A DNA stretch of 64,000 nt. Source: Bacillota bacterium (GTDB lineage Bacteria; Bacillota; Bacilli; Desulfuribacillales; Desulfuribacillaceae). Below are positions 9,029-16,381 of the stretch, in pieces. The first letter of the stretch is position 1, and each line of letters opens with the position of its first letter. The stretch lies in the NCBI GenBank assembly GCA_023388635.1, contig JAEWFW010000043.1:62001-126000 (forward strand). The letters are read 5' to 3'. The position numbers and the translations under genes are program-made. The notes under the pieces are model-generated. The model was not told where the DNA came from, made no database searches, and was given only the letters and a program-made list of their open reading frames with translations.

Positions 9029-9103
9029 GCGCCCATAGCTCAGTGGATAGAGCACTGGCCTCCGGAGCCAGGAGCGGGGGTTCAAATCCCTCTGGGCGCG
9101 CCA
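9029..9103 (+). tRNA. tRNA-Arg, anticodon CCG
   Basis: The cloverleaf folds by eye: acceptor GCGCCCA with TGGGCGC, D arm GCTC...GAGC, anticodon stem CTGGC/GCCAG with loop CTCCGGA (anticodon CCG), T arm GGGGG-TTCAAAT-CCCTC, discriminator G, and an encoded CCA at 9101-9103. It decodes CGG arginine codons. It stands alone, with its own promoter and a terminator right after it. Confidence 0.97.
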
Positions 9104-9104
9104 G

Positions 9105-9145
9105 AAAAGACACACTTTCCGTCAAAGGTAAGGTGTGTCTTTTCT
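9105..9145 (+). terminator. Terminator of tRNA-Arg
   Basis: AAAAGACACAC at 9105-9115 pairs with GTGTGTCTTTT at 9133-9143. A T-rich tail follows, right after the tRNA CCA. Confidence 0.85.
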
Positions 9146-9201
9146 TATGTAGGGAAAGCATGATATCATGGATACAAAATTTATATCAGGTGAAAAGGGG
9201 T

Positions 9202-9987
9202 ATGGTTTTGAAATACTATATTGTGGATGCTTTTACCGATAAACTTTTTGAAGGAAATCAAGCGGGTGTTTGTTTACTTGATGAGTGGCTTGATGATGAA
9301 GCTATGCAGAACATCGCTTCAGAAAATAATCTTGCGGAAACTGCCTTTGTTGTTGCACGCAATGATCATTACGATTTGCGGTGGTTCACACCGGAAACAG
9401 AAATCGATTTATGCGGTCATGCTACGCTTGCAAGTGCTTTTGTCATCTCCAACTTCGTTGATAGCTCCACGGTAAAAATGGATTTTCATACCATGAGCGG
9501 CAAGCTGTCTGTTGAGAAAAAAGCTGATTTATTTGAAATGGATTTTCCGGCGAGGATGCCAACACCGATTCCAATAACACAACTGATGGAACAATCAATT
9601 GGTGTGCCGGTACAGGAGGCTTATTTATCTCGTGATATGCTTTTATTAGTTGATTCTGAACAGCAGGTGAAAGATTTGCAGCCTGATCTAAGCTTAGTAT
9701 CAAAGCTGTCTGATTGTTTTGCGCTTATAGTGACGGCAAAGGGTGAACAAGTAGATTTTGTCTCAAGGTTTTTTGCCCCTAATGCCGGCATTCCCGAAGA
9801 TCCCGTTACAGGCTCATCTCACTCCACTCTAATTCCCTTTTGGGCCCAAAAACTAAAAAAAGAGAAAATGATTGCAAAACAGCTCTCAAAAAGAGGCGGA
9901 ACACTCTATTGCGAACATCAAAACGATAGGGTAATAATTGCAGGCAAAGCTATCCTATATTTGCAGGGCGATATTAGAACCCGATAG
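9202..9987 (+). CDS. PhzF-family isomerase/epimerase
   Basis: Member of the PhzF family, whose fold resembles diaminopimelate epimerase; PhzF itself isomerises a dihydroanthranilate in phenazine synthesis. No phenazine genes are near, so the substrate is unknown. The 261-residue product begins MVLKYYIVDAFTDKLFEGNQAG. It shows the catalytic-Glu region ENNLAETAFV, the motif DLCGHATLASA and the C-terminal GIPEDPVTGSSHS, so both lobes are intact. The start is ATG 9202 (AGGTG nine bases before) or TTG 9208 (GGGG seven bases before). The frame stays open back into the tRNA, which is not coding. It is more AT-rich than the core genes and lies next to the AraC-type regulator. Confidence 0.9.
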   Translation: MVLKYYIVDAFTDKLFEGNQAGVCLLDEWLDDEAMQNIASENNLAETAFVVARNDHYDLRWFTPETEIDLCGHATLASAFVISNFVDSSTVKMDFHTMSGKLSVEKKADLFEMDFPARMPTPIPITQLMEQSIGVPVQEAYLSRDMLLLVDSEQQVKDLQPDLSLVSKLSDCFALIVTAKGEQVDFVSRFFAPNAGIPEDPVTGSSHSTLIPFWAQKLKKEKMIAKQLSKRGGTLYCEHQNDRVIIAGKAILYLQGDIRTR

Positions 9988-10126
9988 ATATATTATGATG
10001 GCTCATTTAGTAGTACAAGGTTCATTATTGCGATAATGAGAATACTGTAATTTTTAATAAGAGCAGAGCAGGTCAAGTGAACAAATTGTTGTAGTGATAT
10101 GCTGTCTAATGAAGGAGGTGCATATC

Positions 10127-11035
10127 ATGCACGCATGGGAAGCTATACAGAAAACATTGAATTTTATTGAAACAAATATCAGTGAAGAAATTGATATTGA
10201 ACAGCTTGCAAAAGAATCAGCACTATCTCTTTTTTATTATCAAAGGTTATTCTCTCGCCTTGTTAAAAGACCAGTCCGGGAATACATTAAACTGCGACGA
10301 TTAGCTTGTGCCTGTGAGTCGCTTGCTGATAAACAGCACCGTATTTTAGATATTGCGCTGGATTGCGGCTTTGGAAGCCACGAAACATTTACAAGGGCAT
10401 TCAAAGAATCCTATAAAATGACGCCGGAAGAATATCGCGAACAACCGATGATGCTCAATCAATTTGATAAGCCCGATTTATCGTTAAACTACACAATGAT
10501 TGATGAGGGCGTCCCACTTATCAGTGATGGACTTGTGCTGGAGTTTAACCGCAAAACAATCCTGCGACCAATTCTTTTCTTGGGTGTGACAGGTATCATT
10601 CCTATTGCGGGACAAATGCCACTCGGCGAAGCTACGGGCGTAGATATGCCTGGTCAAGTATGGGAGAAATTTCACCGAGAAAAACAGCTTATTCCCCGGG
10701 TAAAGGGAGGGCGTGAACTGGGGGTTGCTTATCTAGGCGATGTACCTGAAGGTTATTTCACTTACTTTGCTGGTACGGAAGTGGCGCAGGGAACGGAAGA
10801 TAGCCGCTTTGTAAAATGGGAGCTGCCAGCCAGAGAATATATTGTTTGCAGATTTGAAGCAGAGAACTTTGAACAGCTTGTAACCGTAGCGATCAATAAA
10901 GCTGTAAAATATAGTGGACTTTGGCTTGAAAAACATGGATTGACTATGGATGTTTATTCGCCTGAAATGTACTACGACAGCTCACCAGAAAGTACCTATA
11001 TGGAATTGTGGATGCCAGCATCGGAAAAGTTCTGA
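10127..11035 (+). CDS. AraC-family regulator with C-terminal effector-binding domain
   Basis: Transcription regulator. Residues about 5-105 form the double helix-turn-helix of the AraC family: IDIEQLAKESALSLFYYQRLF, then ILDIALDCGFGSHETFTRAFK and the end MTPEEYRE. Residues about 120-300 resemble the GyrI-like/AraC effector-binding domain that senses small molecules in regulators such as Rob and BmrR; this assignment is by pattern. The 302-residue gene starts at ATG 10127 after GAAGGAGGTG. The neighbouring PhzF-like gene is on the same strand 140 bases upstream and could be a target. A terminator follows at 11089. Confidence 0.87.
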   Translation: MHAWEAIQKTLNFIETNISEEIDIEQLAKESALSLFYYQRLFSRLVKRPVREYIKLRRLACACESLADKQHRILDIALDCGFGSHETFTRAFKESYKMTPEEYREQPMMLNQFDKPDLSLNYTMIDEGVPLISDGLVLEFNRKTILRPILFLGVTGIIPIAGQMPLGEATGVDMPGQVWEKFHREKQLIPRVKGGRELGVAYLGDVPEGYFTYFAGTEVAQGTEDSRFVKWELPAREYIVCRFEAENFEQLVTVAINKAVKYSGLWLEKHGLTMDVYSPEMYYDSSPESTYMELWMPASEKF

Positions 11036-11088
11036 TAACGATATGATGCCCTATCGGGAAAATCTTTTTTTGCACCATTACTACATAG

Positions 11089-11123
11089 AGACATAGCTTC
11101 TACAAAGGGCTATGTCTTTTTTT
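11089..11123 (+). terminator. Terminator after the araC-like gene
   Basis: AGACATAGC at 11089-11097 pairs with GCTATGTCT at 11109-11117, followed by seven T. Confidence 0.92.
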
Positions 11124-11188
11124 ATACACAAAACATAGTATGATAAATGTGCAACAGGCGTTGAAGCAATAGTGGGGCGACGCACATT

Positions 11189-12190
11189 TCAACAATCCCG
11201 CAGTTTTTGAAAAACAACAGGTCTCATTAATGTTCCCAAGCAGATTGGCTGCGTGGAATAGTGATCATAATCCCTGAGCGATGCCGTTGCGATCTGCTGA
11301 TTATTATAAGTATTAAAGAAATATTCGCACGTATTGGTATTCATAAATGCGGTGTATTTCGTATAATCGCACGTGTTGCGGTCTGTCATGACGATTCCTT
11401 TGGGAATCGAAACACTCTTCATAATCTGAAAACATGCATTGACAGTGTCAAGCCCATTTTTCGGCGTTTCGATATGAGTTTTTTGATAAGCTGTTCTTAC
11501 GAACCGTTCCGGCGAAGTATAGCCTCCCGGCAGCAGCATCGTCCCCGCCCCTTGCCCGAATGGCGTCAATGGAACAGTTCCCCATTTCACCTCATTGATC
11601 TGCTTCTGTGACACACCCATATAATTTCTTAGATTCGTCATATGCCATGGAAAATCCGGACTGTTTGCCAATACACCGATAGAGTTCTGAAATACGTACA
11701 GACCTGCCGCTGTTTGCTCAATTACGACACAATCTCCGGTTCTATCTGTGGCAATCCAATGTAAGGGTGCAATCGTTTGGGTCACGGGATCCGGCACACC
11801 AACGATTGATATACCCCCCAGAATATGTGCTAACTCTTTTAATGAACTGCAATTTCCCAAAATATAGTGCAAGAAATCGAACGCCGCTACAGGCAGTTTG
11901 TTCATACAATTCGTATGTGTGCCGTATTTAGCATAACCTGCAAAATATAGTGCAGCCGCTGCAAATCCGCATTCATTGACTCCGTCAAAAAAACCAAGTA
12001 AACCATCGCTTTCCTGACCAATCCCTATAAAGCGATAGCGATTCTGAAATTTATTCATAGTAACACTATTTTCCCATACATAATTATTAGGCATGATGTA
12101 AAGCTGCGGCTCAATATCGTAAGAAAAATCCATTGTCCGACCGAAAAAATTCTCCCTTTTCCTAGACTGCAATGTGATTGATGTACACAT
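11189..12190 (-). CDS. Choloylglycine hydrolase/penicillin V acylase family Ntn-hydrolase
   Basis: Linear-amide C-N hydrolase. The family includes bile salt hydrolases, penicillin V acylases and acyl-homoserine-lactone acylases, so the substrate cannot be named from sequence. The product is 333 residues and starts MCTSITL, so removal of Met exposes the nucleophile Cys2. Other expected catalytic residues are present: Arg18 and Asp21 in FGRTMDFS, Asn72 in GVNECGF, Asn176 in LANSPDFPWH and Arg232 in RFVRTA. There is no signal peptide, as in cytosolic members. The ATG follows GAGGAGGAAC. It is transcribed alone, convergent with the AraC gene. Confidence 0.92.
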   Translation of the reverse strand: MCTSITLQSRKRENFFGRTMDFSYDIEPQLYIMPNNYVWENSVTMNKFQNRYRFIGIGQESDGLLGFFDGVNECGFAAAALYFAGYAKYGTHTNCMNKLPVAAFDFLHYILGNCSSLKELAHILGGISIVGVPDPVTQTIAPLHWIATDRTGDCVVIEQTAAGLYVFQNSIGVLANSPDFPWHMTNLRNYMGVSQKQINEVKWGTVPLTPFGQGAGTMLLPGGYTSPERFVRTAYQKTHIETPKNGLDTVNACFQIMKSVSIPKGIVMTDRNTCDYTKYTAFMNTNTCEYFFNTYNNQQIATASLRDYDHYSTQPICLGTLMRPVVFQKLRDC

Positions 12191-12246
12191 ATCAAGTTCC
12201 TCCTCTTGACTTACATAACTAGAAGCATGACTTACTTAGAGTTGGA

Positions 12247-12268
12247 CTCTCGCCTAAAGAGGTGGGAG
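12247..12268 (-). other. Hairpin resembling a decayed IS200/IS605-type element end
   Basis: On the minus strand CTCCCACC-TCTTTA-GGCGAGAG forms a hairpin with six of eight pairs intact. It is flanked by AAGT-like sequence and repeated GACTTAC motifs (12208-12275). Right ends of TnpB-type elements of this family often carry CTCCCACC...GGTGGGAG hairpins with T-rich loops; that comparison is from memory. No transposase remnant is visible nearby. The 267-base gap 12191-12457 otherwise holds an inverted repeat and a possible methyltransferase promoter. Confidence 0.3.
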
Positions 12269-12326
12269 ACTTACGCCAAGTTAGTCAGGTTAAATCTATA
12301 TGCATTACAGTATGAATACATTCACT

Positions 12327-12363
12327 AAAACAGACAAATCCAAATGGGGAATTTGTCTGTTTT
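12327..12363. terminator. Terminator-like inverted repeat, works in both directions
   Basis: AAAACAGACAAAT at 12327-12339 pairs with ATTTGTCTGTTTT at 12351-12363, with A and T runs outside. It stands upstream of two divergent genes, so it terminates neither. It may be left over from a lost gene or act as an attenuator before the methyltransferase. Confidence 0.6.
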
Positions 12364-12382
12364 GTTTTGCTAACGTATGAGA

Positions 12383-12388
12383 TATAAT
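12383..12388 (+). promoter_or_regulatory. Possible -10 box of the methyltransferase gene
   Basis: TATAAT about 70 bases before the start at 12458. The -35 region would fall in the T-rich tail of the preceding inverted repeat (TTTTGT at 17 bases). Weak call. Confidence 0.3.
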
Positions 12389-12457
12389 ATCGGCAAACCA
12401 TCACGATACGCAGCAATGCACGATAGAAGTTACGATTCGTATGCAGGAGGGCAAACT

Positions 12458-13114
12458 ATGAGCGATAAAATTACTACAGCTTATCGGAAATCGAAAAACA
12501 TATATGATGATGTATTAACACAAAATACGTGGTGGGGTAAACTCTATATCCGCTTATTTTGGAATGGAGTCGATGATGCCGCTGATATAGCAACTCACCT
12601 GTTTGCACACATTCCCGATGACTTTTCCGGAAAATTACTCGATGTGCCTACAGGCACCGCCACGTTTACTTGGAACAAATTCGTATCTCTTCCATCCGCC
12701 TCAATCACTTGCATCGATTACAGTGAAGATATGCTGGAGCATGCAAAGAAGCGCCTTGGTCATGCTGCCAATATCTCGTTGCTTCAAGGTGATGTGGGAA
12801 ACATGCCTTTTGAGGATGAGACATTTGATATCGTATTGAGTATGAACGGATTTCACGTTTTTCCCGATAAGGAGCGAGCATTCTCCGAAACGCATCGTGT
12901 ATTGAAAACGGGGGGAAAGTTTTTAACCAGCTTCTATATTTCCGGACAATCGAAAGCAACTGACTTTTTAGCTAACCACTTCATGGCAAGAAAAGGGTGG
13001 TTTTCACCTCCTTTCGACACAGAGCAAAGTGTAAAAAGCAGGCTGGAAGGCTTATATCAAGAGGTTGAGTTTCAACTTTACGGTCCGATCATTTGCTGTA
13101 AATGTATCAAATAA
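12458..13114 (+). CDS. SAM-dependent methyltransferase, class I
   Basis: Predicted methyltransferase of the UbiE/Methyltransf_11 type; substrate unknown. The 218-residue product has motif I as LLDVPTGTATFTW (usually LDxGxGxG), the acidic ribose-binding strand CIDYSEDMLEHAKKR, motif QGDVGNMPFEDETFD and LKTGGKFLTSF. The modified glycine motif is somewhat unusual. The start is ATG 12458 after GCAGGAGGGC; the frame upstream to 12377 lacks a binding site. It converges on whiA with 14 bases between stops and belongs to the accessory block beside tRNA-Arg. Confidence 0.85.
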   Translation: MSDKITTAYRKSKNIYDDVLTQNTWWGKLYIRLFWNGVDDAADIATHLFAHIPDDFSGKLLDVPTGTATFTWNKFVSLPSASITCIDYSEDMLEHAKKRLGHAANISLLQGDVGNMPFEDETFDIVLSMNGFHVFPDKERAFSETHRVLKTGGKFLTSFYISGQSKATDFLANHFMARKGWFSPPFDTEQSVKSRLEGLYQEVEFQLYGPIICCKCIK

Positions 13115-13128
13115 AAAATTCAGCAGCT

Positions 13129-14064
13129 TTAATTTTTCCGCTCGATTAATTTTTCCGCAATCTCATTTAATTTGCGCAGACGATGATTGACTCCCGATTT
13201 GCTCACTTTACCTGGCAATGCCTCTCCCAATTCTTTGAGATTTACATCGGGATGTTCGAGTCGCGCTTCGGCAATTTCCCGCAATTTGTCCGGCAGATTC
13301 TCCAACCCGATGATTTGATCGATCAATTTAATATTCTCAATTTGTTTCATTGCCGCATCGATTGTCTTATTTAAATTTGCCGTTTCGCAATTGACTAGTC
13401 GGTTGACGGAATTTCGCATATCTTTGATAATCCGAATATCCTCAAAGCGCAGCAACGATTGATGCGCCCCGACCAAACTCATGAAAGCCGAGATCAACTC
13501 ACTCTCTTTGATATACAGAATAAATCCTTTTTTGCGTTCAATGCATTTCGCATTCAGACGAAAGGAATTAGCCAACTCGCAGAGAGCTTGACAATGTACG
13601 GGATAACTCGATGCAATCTCCAAATGGTATGATGTGCGTTCCGGATTGTTAACAGAGCCACTGGCAAGAAATGCCCCGCGCAAATATGCCCGTTTGCAGC
13701 AATTACCTTCAATCAATTCCTCAGCTATTCCCTCGATTGCCTGCATATTCTCATCAATAATATATAGTTCCTGAAGAATTTTTTTCGCATCTTCGGAAAT
13801 TCTCACGATATACGTATTGTTCTTTTTCAAACGCATTTTTCTCCGCACAAGCAACTCCGAACTGATCGAAAACAATTCTTTGCATAGGGAATAAATGCGT
13901 CTGGCAATTGCCGCATTTTCTGTTTTGATATCGACATACATGCGCCGCTGACCCAATCCAATACTGCCGTTCATTCTGACCAATGCCGATAATTCCGCAC
14001 GTTTGCAACACTCATTGGCATTGATAAACGTGAGTTCTTTTTTCGTCTGTGCAGCAAAAGACAT
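13129..14064 (-). CDS. whiA: WhiA, conserved DNA-binding protein
   Basis: WhiA has a degenerate LAGLIDADG homing-endonuclease fold (about residues 1-200) joined to a C-terminal helix-turn-helix (about 220-311). In actinomycetes it activates sporulation genes; in B. subtilis it affects cell division and nucleoid segregation. Seen here are FAAQTKKEL, RGAFLASGSVNNPERTSYHLEI, and the HTH with LPDKLREIAEARLEHPDVNL, LKELGEALPGKVSKSGVNHR and LRKLNEIAEKL. The length of 311 is typical. It is the last gene of rapZ-yvcK-whiA, 25 bases after yvcK. Confidence 0.96.
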   Translation of the reverse strand: MSFAAQTKKELTFINANECCKRAELSALVRMNGSIGLGQRRMYVDIKTENAAIARRIYSLCKELFSISSELLVRRKMRLKKNNTYIVRISEDAKKILQELYIIDENMQAIEGIAEELIEGNCCKRAYLRGAFLASGSVNNPERTSYHLEIASSYPVHCQALCELANSFRLNAKCIERKKGFILYIKESELISAFMSLVGAHQSLLRFEDIRIIKDMRNSVNRLVNCETANLNKTIDAAMKQIENIKLIDQIIGLENLPDKLREIAEARLEHPDVNLKELGEALPGKVSKSGVNHRLRKLNEIAEKLIERKN

Positions 14065-14089
14065 TGACTTTACACCACTTTCTTTTTAT

Positions 14090-15298
14090 TCACCTTGATG
14101 AATTCGCTAAAATTTGCATAACCAATTTACTGACCTTTTGTGGATCATGGCGGAAATATGTTTTGTGAATTGTCAGATCTCTCTCGAAGACACGCAATCC
14201 AAGTTTCTGTAATCTCTCACTGTCAACAAGTACGGGAGATGCCCCTTGTTCGTCATATCGTTGGGTGATCGTTTCAGGAATTTCACCGGAATGACAGATT
14301 ACCGTATCAAACATTCCATGACCCACATGGTTATAAATTGCTTTCACATGATCATATGCCGTATAGCGCTGTGTTTCACCAGGCTGTGTCATCACATTAC
14401 ATATATATATTTTGGAAGCCTTGGATCGATTGATCTCGTCGCTGATGCCGTTGACAAGCAATGCCGGTAAAACACTCGTATACAAACTCCCGGGACCGAC
14501 TACGATCAGATCGGCTTCGCGAATCGCTTGCACCGCCTCTTCGGTAGCGACAATGCCTCTAGGTTCCAAAAAGACGCGTTGAATACTTCCATTCGCCAAA
14601 GGGATCGATGATTCACCGTGTACGATCCGCCCGTCTTTCATCTTCGCCGCCAAATGCACCAAATCTTCCGCCACCGGTATAACCTGCCCGCGCACAGCGA
14701 GCACACGACTTAATTCCCGAATCGCCGACTTAAAATCGCCGGTAATCTCCTGCAATGCAGCAAGCAGCAAATTCCCAATACTGTGTCCCGATAAGTTCTT
14801 GCCTCTGTGAAACCGATGCTGTAATAGTTTCTCCAACAGCGGTTCTGTATCTGCCAATGCTACCAATACATTGCGAATATCGCCCGGAGGCGGCATATCC
14901 ATTTCATCGCGCAAACGACCGGAACTACCGCCGTCATCTGCTACCGTCACAATGGCACTGACATCGATTTTATACTCCTTCAAACCGCGCAACAGCATGG
15001 AAAGCCCGGTTCCGCCGCCAATGACAACCACTTTGTACCGTTCCTGCAGATTGCGTTTTTCCAATCTGACGCGGAGGCGGTAATACGAATGCGTAAATCC
15101 GAAAACGGAAATTATCAGTCCGATAATACATATGACGACCGCCGTTGTCGTAGACAGCCACAGCGGTTGTGCTTGAATAAAAAAGTTATCGATCAATATT
15201 ATCATGCCTAATAAAAAAAGCAGGATGCCCAAAGAACCGAGTAAATATCCGTAAACCTGCCTTGTTTTACGTATTTTCCCGAATTTTCCGTAAGGCAT
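14090..15298 (-). CDS. yvcK: YvcK/GlmR-family protein with N-terminal membrane anchor
   Basis: Cytosolic YvcK-type proteins bind UDP-sugars and direct carbon toward cell-wall synthesis under gluconeogenic conditions. The fold is related to the CofD 2-phospholactate transferase. The YvcK core starts near residue 90 (VVVIGGGTGLSMLLRGLK) and continues with VTVADDGGSSGRLR, PPGDIRNVLVALAD, GHSIGNLLL and VVGPGSLYTSVLP. Unlike the B. subtilis protein of about 317 residues, this one has 402 because of an N-terminal extension with two hydrophobic segments at about residues 18-40 and 47-68. Membrane tethering is therefore predicted. It overlaps closely with rapZ (2-base gap). Confidence 0.94.
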   Translation of the reverse strand: MPYGKFGKIRKTRQVYGYLLGSLGILLFLLGMIILIDNFFIQAQPLWLSTTTAVVICIIGLIISVFGFTHSYYRLRVRLEKRNLQERYKVVVIGGGTGLSMLLRGLKEYKIDVSAIVTVADDGGSSGRLRDEMDMPPPGDIRNVLVALADTEPLLEKLLQHRFHRGKNLSGHSIGNLLLAALQEITGDFKSAIRELSRVLAVRGQVIPVAEDLVHLAAKMKDGRIVHGESSIPLANGSIQRVFLEPRGIVATEEAVQAIREADLIVVGPGSLYTSVLPALLVNGISDEINRSKASKIYICNVMTQPGETQRYTAYDHVKAIYNHVGHGMFDTVICHSGEIPETITQRYDEQGASPVLVDSERLQKLGLRVFERDLTIHKTYFRHDPQKVSKLVMQILANSSR

Positions 15299-15300
15299 CC

Positions 15301-16152
15301 CTACACTCCGTCCCGATGAATGATTTGTACACCATATTTCTTATCTCGCAGATATTTCCCCAAATATTCCGCTGTAGCAACCGAACGATGTCTGCCTCCC
15401 GTACATCCAATGGCAATCACCAATGAAGGTTTCCCTTCTTTAACATATTGCGGCAACAGGAAATCGAGTAAATTCGTCAATTTATCGAGAAATGTCTGGG
15501 TCTGCGGCCAGCGCATGACATACTCATACACATCCTGATTCTGTCCCGTATGCGGTCTCAATTCATCGACATAGTGAGGGTTCGGCAAAAAGCGGACATC
15601 GAATACTAAATCAGCATCGAGCGGTACCCCGTGTTTAAAACCGAACGATACAATGGAAATTTGCAACTCTTGGCGATCATGGTCGGCAAAATAGCCAATG
15701 ACCTTTTCTTTTAACTGCTGCGGCTTCAAATGTGTCGTATCAATGATAATGTTGGCGATCCCCTTAATTTCATTCAGTTTCTTGCGTTCTTCTTTAATAC
15801 CTTCAACAAGCTGCCCCTCCGGTGCTAAGGGATGTCTCCTTCTCGTTTCTTTATATCGCTTAATCAGTACCGGATCCTCGGCATCGAGAAATAAGACGCG
15901 CGGAACAATTTTTCCATCCTGTGTCAATTCGCGCAACGAAGCGACCAAGCTCGTGAAAAATTCCCTACTCCGCAAATCAATGACAAAGGCGATCTTTTTC
16001 AACTTTCCGTCGGACTGTTCAATCAATTCTACAAATTTGGGTATCAGTACAGCCGGTATATTATCAATGCAGAAATACCCGATATCTTCTAAAGCCTGCA
16101 CAGCCACCGTCTTTCCGGCACCTGACATTCCTGTTACGACAAGCAAATTCAT
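15301..16152 (-). CDS. rapZ: RapZ/YvcJ nucleotide-binding protein
   Basis: P-loop ATP/GTP-binding protein; in enterobacteria RapZ controls GlmS through small RNAs, while in Bacillus YvcJ affects competence and hydrolyses GTP. The Walker A motif GMSGAGKT is at residues 8-15, FVIDLRSREFF lies after it, and the C-terminal RNA-binding part has VIAIGCTGGRHRSVA. The length is 283. The start is ATG 16152 with GGGAGG upstream; the frame open to 16170 adds six unsupported residues. Two TATAAT-like boxes lie 30-45 bases upstream but without good -35 boxes. First gene of rapZ-yvcK-whiA. Confidence 0.95.
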   Translation of the reverse strand: MNLLVVTGMSGAGKTVAVQALEDIGYFCIDNIPAVLIPKFVELIEQSDGKLKKIAFVIDLRSREFFTSLVASLRELTQDGKIVPRVLFLDAEDPVLIKRYKETRRRHPLAPEGQLVEGIKEERKKLNEIKGIANIIIDTTHLKPQQLKEKVIGYFADHDRQELQISIVSFGFKHGVPLDADLVFDVRFLPNPHYVDELRPHTGQNQDVYEYVMRWPQTQTFLDKLTNLLDFLLPQYVKEGKPSLVIAIGCTGGRHRSVATAEYLGKYLRDKKYGVQIIHRDGV

Positions 16153-16247
16153 CACTGTACCTCCCTGCATGTTCTACTTCATTATATCTCATTATATATC
16201 GAAGCGGCAGATAAAATCCATTACATCTGCTCTTTTTACATCATGAC

Positions 16248-16276
16248 AAAAAAAAGAGACGTGTAATCCACACGTC
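16248..16276 (-). terminator. Terminator after selB
   Basis: GACGTGT and ACACGTC (16258-16276) form a hairpin, followed on the minus strand by a long T run (16248-16257). It lies between selB and rapZ. Confidence 0.92.
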
Positions 16277-16381
16277 GAAGAGTATATATAAAAAGGGGGT
16301 CAAATTTTCTTTGACAATTTCATTATACTGGTAATATGTTGCAACAGTATTACAGACAGTTTAAAATCTTGTAACAGTTTA

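Noticed and set aside
9043..9201. The phzF-like reading frame stays open back to 9043
   Set aside because: That part lies inside tRNA-Arg and its terminator; the binding site supports a start at 9202 or 9208.
9029..13114. Integrative element with attachment sites at tRNA-Arg
   Set aside because: No integrase and no second copy of the tRNA 3' end were found.
15698..16246. 182-codon plus-strand frame opposite rapZ
   Set aside because: Antisense to rapZ, and it runs into the spacer without a binding site.
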